This document shows positions 28,978 through 39,308 of a DNA stretch of 64,000 nt, piece by piece. The translations under genes were made by a program, and so were the position numbers. The notes beneath the pieces were generated by a model. It was not told the origin of the DNA. It ran no database searches and worked only from the letters and a program-made list of their open reading frames with translations. Origin of the DNA: Tetrapisispora phaffii CBS 4417 (lineage: Eukaryota > Ascomycota > Saccharomycetes > Saccharomycetales > Saccharomycetaceae); assembly GCF_000236905.1 (NCBI RefSeq), contig NC_016532.1:248001-312000 (forward strand), given 5' to 3'. Numbering within the stretch: the stretch's first letter is position 1; each line of letters opens with the position of its first letter.

Positions 28978-30701
28978 TCTCATGGCAGAAGAAACGGTGA
29001 GAAACAAACCAATAATTTTTGATTTGTCACAAAATACCTGTTAGGATTTCGAAATTTTTAATGTATGCCTAAAAGATCAAGGTATCGCTCTATATTTGCA
29101 AACATCAGCAACAACACCATATACTTCGAGATATACACATTTCGATATACATGTGTAGAAGAGGAGAAGGACGCTATCAAAGAATCGAATCGAATCGAAT
29201 ACATGGGTCAGTATGGTGAGGATACCCAAATAGATGGAGTGGAGTGTCGCAGTATTTATCCCTTGTGTCTTATTGTTACAATTGCAAGCACAATTCTAAC
29301 AACACCTACACACATTCACCCTACTAACTTCTAATTTGAAAAATAAAACGAAATAATGAGAGAGATAAAGTAACTTTCTCGCTCTTCGATTGTGGTTTTC
29401 GCTTATGTGGTTGGTTACTTACAAAGATTGCACCATTTAAATTCTTCCGTTTTTAATTTAAGGCCTTTTTACTGCTCTTGCAACCAGGTTTTCTATGCAT
29501 TATTGAAAAATGTTATATAACCAATAATTTTGGTTAATTTGCTGGATCTTGCACGATGACTAGTGCAAAAAAACATAATATTAGCTTCTTCTCTTTTTAC
29601 TTTCGAAATCTGTATACACACATATACGTGTGTAGAGTAGTATTAGTGGTAGTCGTCGATTCACAGTTTCTTTTTTACCTGTTTCATTTATCTTCGAAAT
29701 TGAAAACAAACAAAGCTAGAACTAATGATAATGATAGAGATATTTGTTTGGAATGAAAAATGGATTACAAATAATAAGAAATAATATAGACCCAGTCCTA
29801 ATCATACTAAAATTAGACGGAATGGGAAAGACTAGTGAGTAGAATTAAATAGAATTGCCAAAAGACACAGCAGGAAAAACAAACAACCACGTACACACCG
29901 CAATACAGAAGTCAAAAGAAACATAAATCAAGTAAAAACATTCATTATATTTGATATATAGGATTACACTTTGAATATTAGTTAATATCCACTCTTTTGA
30001 GCTCTTATTTTTGATTATTCTATTTTTCAAATTAATTAACTTTAAAAATTTGATATATAAATGATTTAAAATAATATAATACCTAATAACTATTTCGAAT
30101 ACAACAATGTGTGTCTTTCAGGCATAAAGTATATTTTTATTTCTTATTGTCCGACAACTTACATTCTATATTATAATTTAATCTTAACATTTTATTTAAA
30201 CTTTCTCGTCATATATGGATGGAACAACAGTTTTTGACTTATAAATAAATATTTCTTTAATTGGTTCATATGTTTAATATAGAGAGATTTTTCTATACGA
30301 TCTATTCTTCCGATATTTTTTATTTTTGAATATTATCATTATTCTTTAAAACAAACCGGATATTTCTTCATTCTATACACTAAATCTGGAACGAATATCA
30401 CCATTAATACTATTAAAATAAACAGGTTATAAGAGTAATACATTCATTCGAATTCTGTTATTTCTAAATTAAACAACATACACAGACACACATATATATT
30501 CACATCTACAAATAAATATTAACATTACGAAAGGGAAAAGAAAAAAAAATCAACTTGGAATCACATACTAAACACATAAACAATATTGTCATTATTTCAA
30601 CATATTTCCGATTTATTTACTACAACTTTATCAAAAAGAATACAATAAGTAAAGCTTTGATTTCAATTTAAACGCATACAAACATATATATACAGGACAT
30701 A

Positions 30702-32552
30702 ATGAGCGCTGCTGTTGATGTTCTGAATCGGGTTGCTGAGCCTGCTTTAGATACAGATAAAAGAAAACATCAGATTGATGAAAATAATAATATGGAATTG
30801 GTAAGAGAAACTAAAAAAATTAAAGTAGAATCAGAACCTTCAACAACTGAAATTGAACTGAAAAAAGAGGAAATTAACGTTATCGATAGTTCCGATAGTG
30901 AAAGCAAAATAAAAGAAAACATAAACACTGCATCTGAGAATAAACAAGATTCACCTATAAACGATGAAAATAAGTCAGATAGCTTGCAACCTTCTGATAT
31001 GTCGACACAACCTATATCTACGTTTAGAGAAGTATGCGATAAATGGTCTCATGAAGTTGAGTCTGCTTTCATTGGTGCCCTAAGATTAATTTTAAAAAAT
31101 GGTACCTACAAAATTAAATTGCTAGATAAAAATTATGGTAGAAATGAGTTAATTTCAATTTATATTCAATACAAAACAAAGGAGGTAAGAACGAAAAAAC
31201 AAATATCTTCTCATATACAAGTTTGGAAAAAAGCCATTCTTAGTAAGATGACAAATGATGTTCCCTTAAGTGAATTAGAAAAAGAAGTCTTAAGATTAAT
31301 TGAACATGGTGTTCAACAAAATGAACATACTGTAAAAATATTTTACTCTGTATTTGAAGAAATCGTCGATCCAATGTCTTACAGAAACGATAATATTAAA
31401 ATAAGTAAAAGTCAATCAAATCTGTCGCTAACAAATAGCCATTTGCATCAAAATATCCAAGGACAATCTAATTTAAGTAATTTTCATAATGCCGCACCTC
31501 ACCAATACACCCAAATGCAACAACAGAATAATGGATATTTATACCCAAGAGCCCATTCAATATCAGCAGTACCTGATCCAAGTAGTCTATATCGTGCTTT
31601 GCCATCATCACAAATGCATGCAGGTAATAATGTTTATTTACAACATCTACAGAACACAAGTTACCCACATCTAAATAAACTGCGGGTATTATCTGAGTCA
31701 AATATATATATGCCTAATTCAATGCCTGAGAATACTGTTAATAACAATAACATTGTTGCAAATTCTCAAGTTCACCAGTCGCATTCTCAAAATGAGTTTA
31801 CAAATTCATATACAACTAATGCAATCTCGGCTGATCTTCATAGAAATAACTCAATAGCTTCTCAATCAGAAGATGCACTTTCCATTGATAAGAACAAGGT
31901 TCAATATCCAAAATATCACTCATACACTAATAACGTGATTCCATCACAAACGAACTCTAACGCTTATACAAGTCAATATTCCTCTTTAAAACTTCCTCCA
32001 GTATCAACTATGCCAACATATGGTGCTAACAACTACAAAAAGTATCAATATTCCTCTGGTGACAATTCACAACGTTCTAGCCTTGGTCAAATCCAGGGTA
32101 ATGTAAGTAATACATCAACAACACTTAATCAAGCATCTGGAATGGGTAATGGTTCCGTTAGTAATACTTTGCTTCACCAACAACATAACTTTAATACCAA
32201 TGGTTTATTATCTTACCAACAATCAAATATAACACAGGAAAAACCAGTGATTCCTAGATATTCAACAAAATCGTTATATACATCTAATGTAGGTGTTCCA
32301 AAAGCACAACATCCTATGCCAATGCCGGAACATGTAGTTCCTAATTTATCCGCAGCAAATCCTACTAGCAATTCGCCATTATCCATGGGAATTTCGTCTC
32401 AACAGAATATACCAATACAACAACGGGTTAATGTAGGTACACCAATCCGTGCTCAACCGCTTTATCTACAGATGCAAAAGTTATCAAATGAGGTCAATCA
32501 ACCATCCCAGGTTGATTCGCAACTTCCAAACGAATATATACATTATAAATGA
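30702..32552 (+). CDS. TEC1: Tec1, TEA/ATTS-domain transcription factor
   Basis: A DNA-binding partner of Ste12 that drives filamentous and invasive growth and Ty1 expression. The TEA domain spans about residues 113-180 (start WSHEVESAFIGALRLI, recognition helix region KKQISSHIQVWKK), the clear diagnostic feature. The rest (616 residues against 486 in S. cerevisiae) is Asn/Gln/Ser-rich, especially 230-600, typical of an activation or assembly region. The N-terminal 100 residues are acidic and polar. It is the ortholog of YBR083W. The unusually long upstream region with Ste12/Tec1-type motifs suggests complex and self-reinforcing control. MIS1, which follows it in S. cerevisiae, is absent; RPL19 comes next. 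Confidence 0.95.
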   Translation: MSAAVDVLNRVAEPALDTDKRKHQIDENNNMELVRETKKIKVESEPSTTEIELKKEEINVIDSSDSESKIKENINTASENKQDSPINDENKSDSLQPSDMSTQPISTFREVCDKWSHEVESAFIGALRLILKNGTYKIKLLDKNYGRNELISIYIQYKTKEVRTKKQISSHIQVWKKAILSKMTNDVPLSELEKEVLRLIEHGVQQNEHTVKIFYSVFEEIVDPMSYRNDNIKISKSQSNLSLTNSHLHQNIQGQSNLSNFHNAAPHQYTQMQQQNNGYLYPRAHSISAVPDPSSLYRALPSSQMHAGNNVYLQHLQNTSYPHLNKLRVLSESNIYMPNSMPENTVNNNNIVANSQVHQSHSQNEFTNSYTTNAISADLHRNNSIASQSEDALSIDKNKVQYPKYHSYTNNVIPSQTNSNAYTSQYSSLKLPPVSTMPTYGANNYKKYQYSSGDNSQRSSLGQIQGNVSNTSTTLNQASGMGNGSVSNTLLHQQHNFNTNGLLSYQQSNITQEKPVIPRYSTKSLYTSNVGVPKAQHPMPMPEHVVPNLSAANPTSNSPLSMGISSQQNIPIQQRVNVGTPIRAQPLYLQMQKLSNEVNQPSQVDSQLPNEYIHYK

Positions 32553-33262
32553 ATATCCATAAATTTCATTTGTAATTAAAGTCCCTACTCAATACACATT
32601 TTATACACAATAATCATGATATTATATTGCAAATTTACAGCCAGATTAACAACTAAATGTCGAGATACTTATGGGTATTGAATATTTTTTACATTTTGTC
32701 ATTAAATTCCCATTTATGCCAACCTGGCTTGCATAATTATGAAATGAATTCCAGTTTTACGAATAAGTTATTTTAAATTGATTTGTTATACTATATTTGA
32801 TATGTTATATTATATACATTTACATATGAGAGTTTATAATCTCAACTTTATGCTGTATTATTATTATGGAAATTCACGCATATTTTATTTTTGGAACTCA
32901 TTTCAGATGCTAAAGTATGCCATGCTTATAGCAAAACCTTATTTCTGCATTAACTTTAGATGACTATGATATATTTTCTGCACTTCTCAAACTTAGCATA
33001 TTAATTCCATAAAAGAGTCATCTTGCTATCTCTTGAATTATTAATAAAATTTTCAAATACTGATGTAATCCACTAGTATTCTAAGTAAATTTAACATTTA
33101 TTAGATTCTTTATATAGTATAATACATACAAAACAAAATAGAATGAAATTATAATTGTTAAAAGTGTTTTAATTCAAAAGGGAATTATGTAATTAGATAG
33201 ATGACAATACTTATGTGGTTTCAAAAAATAAGATATAATGATATTTTATATTATACATAAGT
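32553..33262. terminator. Convergent 3' region, TEC1 / RPL19
   Basis: 710 nt of AT-rich sequence between converging genes, where S. cerevisiae has MIS1. No gene or relic is recognisable by eye; the small frame at 32778-32963 has the composition of random AT-rich DNA. Confidence 0.45.
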
Positions 33263-34382
33263 TTAAGCGTCTTCTTTTAATAAAGCTTCTCTCTTTTCGG
33301 CAACTCTTTGAGCTCTTCTTTCACGAGCAGCTCTGTTCTTCATTCTTCTAGCGTCTGATTCTTCCTTCAAAGCGGTTTCACGTTGAGCGTTAGCCTTGGC
33401 TTGAATAATGTGTTCAACTAAAGCTCTCTTATGCTTGAAAGCGTTACCCTTAGATTCGTTGTATAAGACGTGGTATAAATGCTTGTCGATCTTACCAGCA
33501 TCTCTGTATTTGGACAATAATCTTCTTAAGACACGTAATCTTCTGATCCAAACGACTTGAGATGGTAAACGAGCTTCTCTGGTACCCTTTCTCTTACCAT
33601 AACCAGTGTGACGACCGTTTCTCTTAGATTCAGCGTAAGCTCTAGTTCTAGATCTAGAGTGAACAGTGACAGCCTTCTTGACGATGGTACCGTTCTTAAC
33701 TAATCTTCTGATAGCTTCTCTGGAGTTGGCTTGTGCAATTTCAGAGGCTTCGCTTGGGTCCAACCAAACCTTTCCCTTACCAACACCGATGACAGAAGCG
33801 GCAAGTCTCTTTTGAGTACGTAAGTTAGCCCTGAAATAAATGTGTAATTTGTAATAACAAATTATTAATGTTAGTAAAATTAAACTCTAATAAAAATATT
33901 GGAAGAATAATCACATCAAATGTTTAAGGTAGTTGCAATATTATAAAACGTCCAATGTTTATAAAAAATCAGTTCATATTGTTCTCATTCACTAACTGGA
34001 TGCATACTAATCTGCAATTGACCATATCGCTTAGAATTCAAGTCTTATTTGTTTTAACAATGCAAGATTTCCTTTTCTTCATAACAGACTATTTTTACTT
34101 GCCAGAATAGTGAGTGAGAGTTTTCAATATCCACTTTTCATTATCTTTGTTTCAAGTATTCAAATCATTCCTATATATTAGGGTTTCTCTGTCATCTCTT
34201 AATATATAGACAGTTCATGAAACTCATATCATAGCATAGGTAATAGGATGATAACTTATAATTTATTCCACAACATTGTCACAAATAGTGTTGACATGCA
34301 TTTTAATCGTTTTCTAATTCTTATAATATCTCTCTAAATTCGATGCTTATTCTCTTCCATTTAGCACAATATTAACATACAT
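33263..34382 (-). CDS. RPL19: 60S ribosomal protein L19 (eL19), spliced with a 2-nt first exon
   Basis: Large-subunit protein eL19, with a long C-terminal helix that forms an intersubunit bridge. The CDS is join(33263-33830, 34381-34382) on the minus strand. Exon 1 supplies only A and T of the start codon; exon 2 begins with its G, then Ala-Asn-Leu-Arg-Thr-Gln. This gives 189 residues, the exact family length, with the expected [31 protein letters not shown] and [19 protein letters not shown]. Signals: donor GTATGT at 34375-34380, branch site TACTAAC at 33870-33876, acceptor CAG at 33831-33833. S. cerevisiae RPL19 genes also split the start codon. Codon bias is strong. Together with its neighbours it matches YBL027W; the duplicate is YBR084C-A. 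Confidence 0.97.
33831..34380 (-). other. RPL19 intron
   Basis: A 550-nt spliceosomal intron (minus strand), similar to the roughly 500-nt intron of S. cerevisiae RPL19. Donor GTATGT (34375-34380), branch site TACTAAC (33870-33876), and acceptor TTTCAG about 37 nt after the branch site. No snoRNA was recognised inside it. Confidence 0.95.
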
Positions 34383-35228
34383 TTTAGGTATTAGTGCTTT
34401 TTAATTTGGGTTATTCTGTGTTTAACAATATACTAACCGTTTTTTATATACAATATGCTAATATTTTCACTATTCAAGATGATGATAAAAACTTCTATAT
34501 TACTGATGAAAGCTATGGTTTACAGTATTATGTTGTACATCTGCCATTCGTGAAGGAGATGAGCACAATTTCCATAAATTAGTTATGGATGCAGCGAATG
34601 AAACTAATTATTCATGAAATTTCAACAAGAATAATAAAATTTACATGAGTTTATTGTGATAATAATTATTAGCTCGAAGGAATATTTCTACAGAGACTCC
34701 TTCTAAACTCTACTTATCATTTTTCCTTCTAGGTGGCATAATTAATTCATGAAACAGTTTTAGGCAGAGCTTCTGCCGGGAGTTTTGTAATTAGTTTCTT
34801 TTAAGAAACTTGATTTGTTTAAAAATTTCAACACTTGAGAAATAAATAAAAAACCGCGAATTTGGTTTCGGAGAATAGTCATTTTTTAATTTGTCAAAAA
34901 TTAAAAAATAAAAAAAGGACTGTGAATGTAAGGATGTAAAACAGTCACACAATAAATTGTTTTAAACATAGGGTAATTATTAGATTTAGAACATTGAAAA
35001 TTTTTTTGAATCTAACAGTGATTAAGTTGCTTAATGAGATAATATGCGATGAGAGATGAGCAAATGTAAGATATGAGACTTATACTAAAACATTATAAAA
35101 TAAAGTACCTTGTTAGATATAACGCCTTGTATGAGCTATATTATGATTTGTATTTTATGAATTGATACTTTGTTTTTCTAGTTTAAGAGGCATCAAACAG
35201 ATTACATTATCCAAGAACACTATTCAAA
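34383..35228. promoter_or_regulatory. Divergent ribosomal promoter, RPL19 / YBL028C
   Basis: 846 nt between two divergent ribosome-related genes. A Rap1-like site reading ACATCCTTACA on the minus strand lies within 34926-34940, as in RPL promoters. RRPE (TGAAAATTTTT) is at 34995-35005 and PAC (GCGATGAG, with a second GATGAG) at 35046-35060, both close to YBL028C. A small stem GGCAGA-GCT-TCTGCC is at about 34763-34777. The short frame at 34394-34582 reads antisense to the RPL19 leader and is not supported. Confidence 0.65.
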
Positions 35229-35564
35229 ATGGCCAAATCCTTGCGTGCTAGTACCCACATAAAAGCTAAATCAGTCAAACGTAAGGCTGTTTTCCAACAT
35301 GTTGTGAATGCCAGAGAACAAAGACTATCAGAGAAGTTAAAAAATGATCTAATAAAACAAAAACTGGAGGATTTAAAGAAAAATGAAGGTATTGAAATGG
35401 ATGCTGCATCTTTGATCAAACAAGAAGAAGAAAAGGCTAAAGCAAAAGCTCAAGAACCAGAAAAGACAGTTAGTACTTCAGGTTGGAGAGAAGCTAGTCA
35501 CCATAACTATAAGAAGGCTCAAATTAGAAAGAATAAGAAGAAAAATAAGTTTACTAGATTCTAA
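35229..35564 (+). CDS. UPF0642 (YBL028C/LLP-type) nucleolar ribosome-biogenesis protein
   Basis: A small basic protein of 111 residues (106 in S. cerevisiae YBL028C). The N-terminus MAKSLRASTHIKAKSVKRK and the C-terminus KNKKKNKFTRF are family hallmarks, and VSTSGWREASHHNYKKAQ is the conserved middle block, with a charged helix (about 30-75) before it. The family (human LLPH) is nucleolar and associated with early 60S assembly. It is divergent from RPL19 as in S. cerevisiae (YBL028C/YBL027W), and PAC and RRPE motifs lie 170-235 nt upstream, supporting a ribosome-biogenesis regulon role. Confidence 0.93.
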   Translation: MAKSLRASTHIKAKSVKRKAVFQHVVNAREQRLSEKLKNDLIKQKLEDLKKNEGIEMDAASLIKQEEEKAKAKAQEPEKTVSTSGWREASHHNYKKAQIRKNKKKNKFTRF

Positions 35565-36120
35565 TTTATTATTGCCAACAATAGTTATAGTCATCACCAC
35601 CAACATTGTATATTAAATAGAAGTTAATAATTTGTCGATTATGATAAATAAAATAAGCATTTGATTATGGAACACAGTTTTATTGCGTTTGTTATTAAAA
35701 ATAATTCATTATTTAAGATCATATATTTATTAAGGTATCGGCTTACAAAGTTAGTTGTTAATGTTTAAATATCCGATAATGTTTTATATCTCTTGCTTTC
35801 TTTCTTATATTCATTAAAATAAATTTGATTAGTGATTAGTTTTGTTAATATTTGATAAAGAATATAAATCAAAAATAAAATTAAATTCAATGGTTCGCAG
35901 AAACATGAGTTGGTTTTTGTCATCCAAAGATGAATGTTAAAAAAATGCTGTATTACAATTGTTGGTCAAAAGTATAGTCGTAATTATTCGAATCAACTTT
36001 GTTAAAACTTTTTATCGTTCAATTTAATTTTATTTTTCATTTATTATAAATGAGGTATCAATTTTTAATGAGAATCGAAATCTGATTCTACTAATAATTT
36101 TAATAATGACATGTCTGAGG
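35565..36120. terminator. Convergent 3' region, YBL028C / YBL029W-position gene
   Basis: 556 nt of AT-rich sequence between convergent genes. No gene, RNA or repeat was recognised. Confidence 0.4.
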
Positions 36121-37044
36121 TCATACTAATTCGACAGTTCTTTTATCTTTGACGTTTTTTATCTTTGCTCTACGTTCCCTTCTCAGTCTACTTTGCATCA
36201 TATAATACGTCGCTCTTCTGATTATAGTTTCTAGAATTGATATATTGTAATTGTAATGAGGATATTTACAATTGACTCTATTATATAATTCGTGCATCAA
36301 TTCCATTCTTTCTTCTTTTTTTGTGTCACGGACCCAGGTTTTATAGCCTAAAGGATAATGCAACTCATTTTCGAATATATCTAAAATATTCTTTTCTCTT
36401 TCTAAAGCTTCTTCAGGGGAGTCTAGTTGCAAAACTTCAGCTAACCCATGAGCTGACAATCTAGAATCTGAGACCTTTTTTTGGCGTTGTCTTTTAGTAT
36501 GATTGCTTTCAATATTATCTTGAATACCTAAGTCGCTTTTGTTAATTTTATCATTTCTTTTACTGTAGCTTCTTAACACTTCCTTAGTTGTGTTATAGCG
36601 ACTCTGTCTTGGCTGTTTAACATACGCGGACTCCTTGCTTCCCGATCTCGTCAAGTCATCTGTGTGGAATGGGGATTGAGGCTCAACCTGTGGATAATCA
36701 AATATATTCAACGTATTAGTTGAACCTTGTGAAGTTTTACTTGTGACGCTAGAATTACAATCTTCTGAATTATAGTACTGCAATTGATTTACAAGTTCAG
36801 TATCATTTGAACTAGAAGATGAACTTTCAGGTAATGCACGTAAACTAGCATCCAAGGGAGCAACTTCGTTGTTATCGAATATCATATCAATTGGACTTAT
36901 TAGATGTGAAGATCGAATGTTATCCCTGTATCTGTAACTTTTGTAGCCATTTAGTTTAGTTGGGAAAGCCAAAGTATTAGTATCGATTTCAGTTGGGTTA
37001 TAAAATTCTTGAGATGAAAATAAATAGTCTTCAAGATTTAGCAT
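36121..37044 (-). CDS. Uncharacterised protein at the YBL029W position
   Basis: A 307-residue polar protein without membrane segments. The N-terminal two thirds are Ser/Asn-rich. The C-terminal third (from about residue 200) looks folded: LSAHGLAEVLQLDSPEEALEREKNILDIFENELHYPLGYKTWVRDTKKEERMELM is followed by a Tyr-rich strand and a basic tail ending KDKRTVELV. Position and strand match S. cerevisiae YBL029W (376 residues, unknown function): divergent from the ADP/ATP carrier and convergent with YBL028C. I infer orthology from synteny; I cannot confirm it by alignment. No function is proposed. Confidence 0.55.
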   Translation of the reverse strand: MLNLEDYLFSSQEFYNPTEIDTNTLAFPTKLNGYKSYRYRDNIRSSHLISPIDMIFDNNEVAPLDASLRALPESSSSSSNDTELVNQLQYYNSEDCNSSVTSKTSQGSTNTLNIFDYPQVEPQSPFHTDDLTRSGSKESAYVKQPRQSRYNTTKEVLRSYSKRNDKINKSDLGIQDNIESNHTKRQRQKKVSDSRLSAHGLAEVLQLDSPEEALEREKNILDIFENELHYPLGYKTWVRDTKKEERMELMHELYNRVNCKYPHYNYNISILETIIRRATYYMMQSRLRRERRAKIKNVKDKRTVELV

Positions 37045-37921
37045 AATTAATAAATAAAATTTGTGTTACTGGTATTTTTAGGTCAGCAATAGTTTTGTGT
37101 GAAAATAATGTTATTTACACATATATATGTATGTATATATTAATATAGGAATAAAGGTTAAAAGAATAAGACTTAAGCATTTGAATTAATCCAGTCCATT
37201 TTAAAAAAATGTAAAGTAGGAAATAGAATTTTGCAATCTTTAATCTAAGTTATACATCCTTATCTATTTATATGTTCTCAAGTTACAATGTATATAGTAT
37301 TGACCGAAATGCACAATAACAGAATATCATTTATCTTTTTAAAAGGAAAGATCAACACACTTGAACAAATGTAGAACAATTGAGAGGATTTCAAAAGTTA
37401 ATTCTGCATTATGATTCAAGAACAAGAGGAATAACAGAAATATATTAATATCACAATTGATATTAACATTAATATTAAAATTAGTATTAGGATATTTTCA
37501 TTTTTTTTGGTTTCTACGAAAAGCGACAGATAAAACAGTAGAAAAGTAGCTCAACAAAGACTCATTTCAGTAGATATGTTAATGGGGTTGATATTCAAAT
37601 CACTGTAGAAACGAATCGATTCCACTATGTGTTACTTTTTCATGATGTAGCACCTGTTAGGATCACACAATCTCTCAAGCCTAATGTTAGTATAAACTAC
37701 TTCGTCATTCAGTAATTCGAGTCAGGATACTAGCGAGCAAGTATATTCGAACAAAACAAATACAGCATTGGCGATGTTACTATAGTTGCTGTAGTTGCAC
37801 ATAATTCAAAAACACTATTTTAATTCAACCCAATAACTTGCTGGGGATCTTTGTTCGACAAGAAATTCAGATAATTGAATAATATTACGTATAGTGTAAT
37901 TGATTGAATTACAATCCGAAA

Positions 37922-37939
37922 TGAGATGTTAACATCTCA
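37922..37939. repeat. 18-nt perfect palindrome
   Basis: TGAGATGTTAACATCTCA equals its own reverse complement, with no spacer. A looser TGTAATT/AATTACA inverted repeat lies just upstream (about 37895-37913). Confidence 0.85.
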
Positions 37940-38273
37940 AGCAAAGTATAAAAAATGATATCTGTTTGCTGAAGGGTCGTGTGAAGGTTTCTAACAGATA
38001 AGATATATAGTTATCATTTTTTTCTGATAATAGAATTTTTATTTCAATACAAACATGCAAAATCATTGAATTTTACCTGTGGCACATAAAAAGAAACGAA
38101 GATCTCTTGGTGATTTTTGGATCTGCGGAGTGCATTAAGGAAGAACGAAGAAAACCAGAATTAGAATATAAAAAGAAAAAACAAAAAAAAAGAAGCAAGT
38201 CTGAAATACACTACTAATGAACAGTGATAACGCGTAGTAAATGTAAAATTCAAAAAGAAGAAAGGCCAACACA

Positions 38274-38300
38274 ATACAAATATTGAAACAATATTTGTAT
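38274..38300. repeat. Hairpin with 12-bp arms
   Basis: Arms ATACAAATATTG and CAATATTTGTAT surround an AAA loop. The loop plus stem contains a TGAAACA (Ste12-type) core. Confidence 0.85.
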
Positions 38301-38625
38301 ATTGCAAATTGTAATCGTACACGTTTTTGTTACTATCTTCAATCGTAAAATATAAAACGTAAGATGAACAACGATAATTGATTCAAATAGTTACATTTGT
38401 TGTACGTGCCTTTGTCTTTTCTATTTTAAAGTGGGGGTGTATTGGTTTTTAATTTATTGCTTTCATACGTATTGAGATTATATTAATATTGAGATTTGTT
38501 TTGTTTCTTTGTCCGTTGGTATCAGTGTAGTGAATCTTTTAATATTTGAATGGAAAAGTTGAATCGAATGGGTTTATCGTCGTTCGTTGTAGAACCAAGG
38601 TAGTAGGAAATTAAAAAGGTGCAAA

Positions 38626-38657
38626 TGACTTTCTACACATAATTGTGTAGAAAGTCA
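38626..38657. repeat. Hairpin with 14-bp arms
   Basis: Arms TGACTTTCTACACA and TGTGTAGAAAGTCA pair perfectly around TAAT. Pairing stops at both outer edges. Confidence 0.93.
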
Positions 38658-39262
38658 GGAAATAAATTCACATATCCATGGCAATTCAGTTATTGTTTTT
38701 CTTAGTCCTGCATACGTTTCTTCCCACAAGAGATATCAATCGTGATATTTCTATTTTAGGCATGTTTCAATTTCTTCAGATAAAATTATAACGAAATAAA
38801 TTATACGCTTTACAACGAGAGAGAGAATGCCTTAATATCTTTTATGATAATCAGCCATTTCGCCTGTATAAATCTCCATATTTCCAAATCGGTTTCATAG
38901 AGTTACTCAATGTATTCTCTGTGTGGTGCGCAACAGTTGTGGCTATTCACAATACACAAATATTATCTGTAAATGCTCGCACAATCACTTAAATAAATAC
39001 AAATACACGTACTCTTGGTATATGATTTGAGCGGTTTTTCCGCAGTAATGCTAATTCTTGATGATAAGACAACTAAATACATAACAATGTTTCGCAAAAT
39101 ACTAAACCTTTCATGTTAAGAGGGAAACACGAGGTTTAACGACGAGGCGTGTTGATAATATTTATTTATTTGAGGTGAAGGGGGAATTCACAATGAGAAA
39201 CATGATTATATTCTTGAAATGAATATTGGGGTTGCTAGAGATTATTATAAGAATAATCGCTG

Positions 39263-39308
39263 TAATATATGGAATAAACGAGACTGAAAACGTTTATTCC
39301 ATATATTA
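39263..39308. repeat. Hairpin with 18-bp arms
   Basis: Arms TAATATATGGAATAAACG (39263-39280) and its exact complement (39291-39308) flank a 10-nt loop AGACTGAAAA. After a two-nucleotide bulge, CTGT/ACAG pairing continues the stem. Confidence 0.94.

Larger units (their letters stand above)
24896..30701. other. 5.8 kb gene-free stretch upstream of TEC1
   Basis: No convincing gene over 5.8 kb. The longest open frames (for example 25005-25280, 26178-26384, 28162-28386 and 29065-29334) are under 100 codons, and the first three begin at non-ATG codons. Sister regions of S. cerevisiae carry EMC10, TGL2, UBC4/UBC5, MAK21, SEC18 and SPT7 in this interval, so the stretch probably reflects loss of several genes plus a long TEC1 promoter. 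It contains a 58-nt palindrome (28731-28788), an AT-rich hairpin (28941-28977), a TTTTTA repeat near 27419-27440, a GAATC repeat near 29184-29200, and Ste12/Tec1-type sites. Confidence 0.6.

Noticed and set aside
29065..29334. 89-codon ATG frame upstream of TEC1
   Set aside because: It has an ATG, but there is no domain or codon bias, it spans a GAATC repeat, and it matches no gene expected here; it remains a weak possibility.
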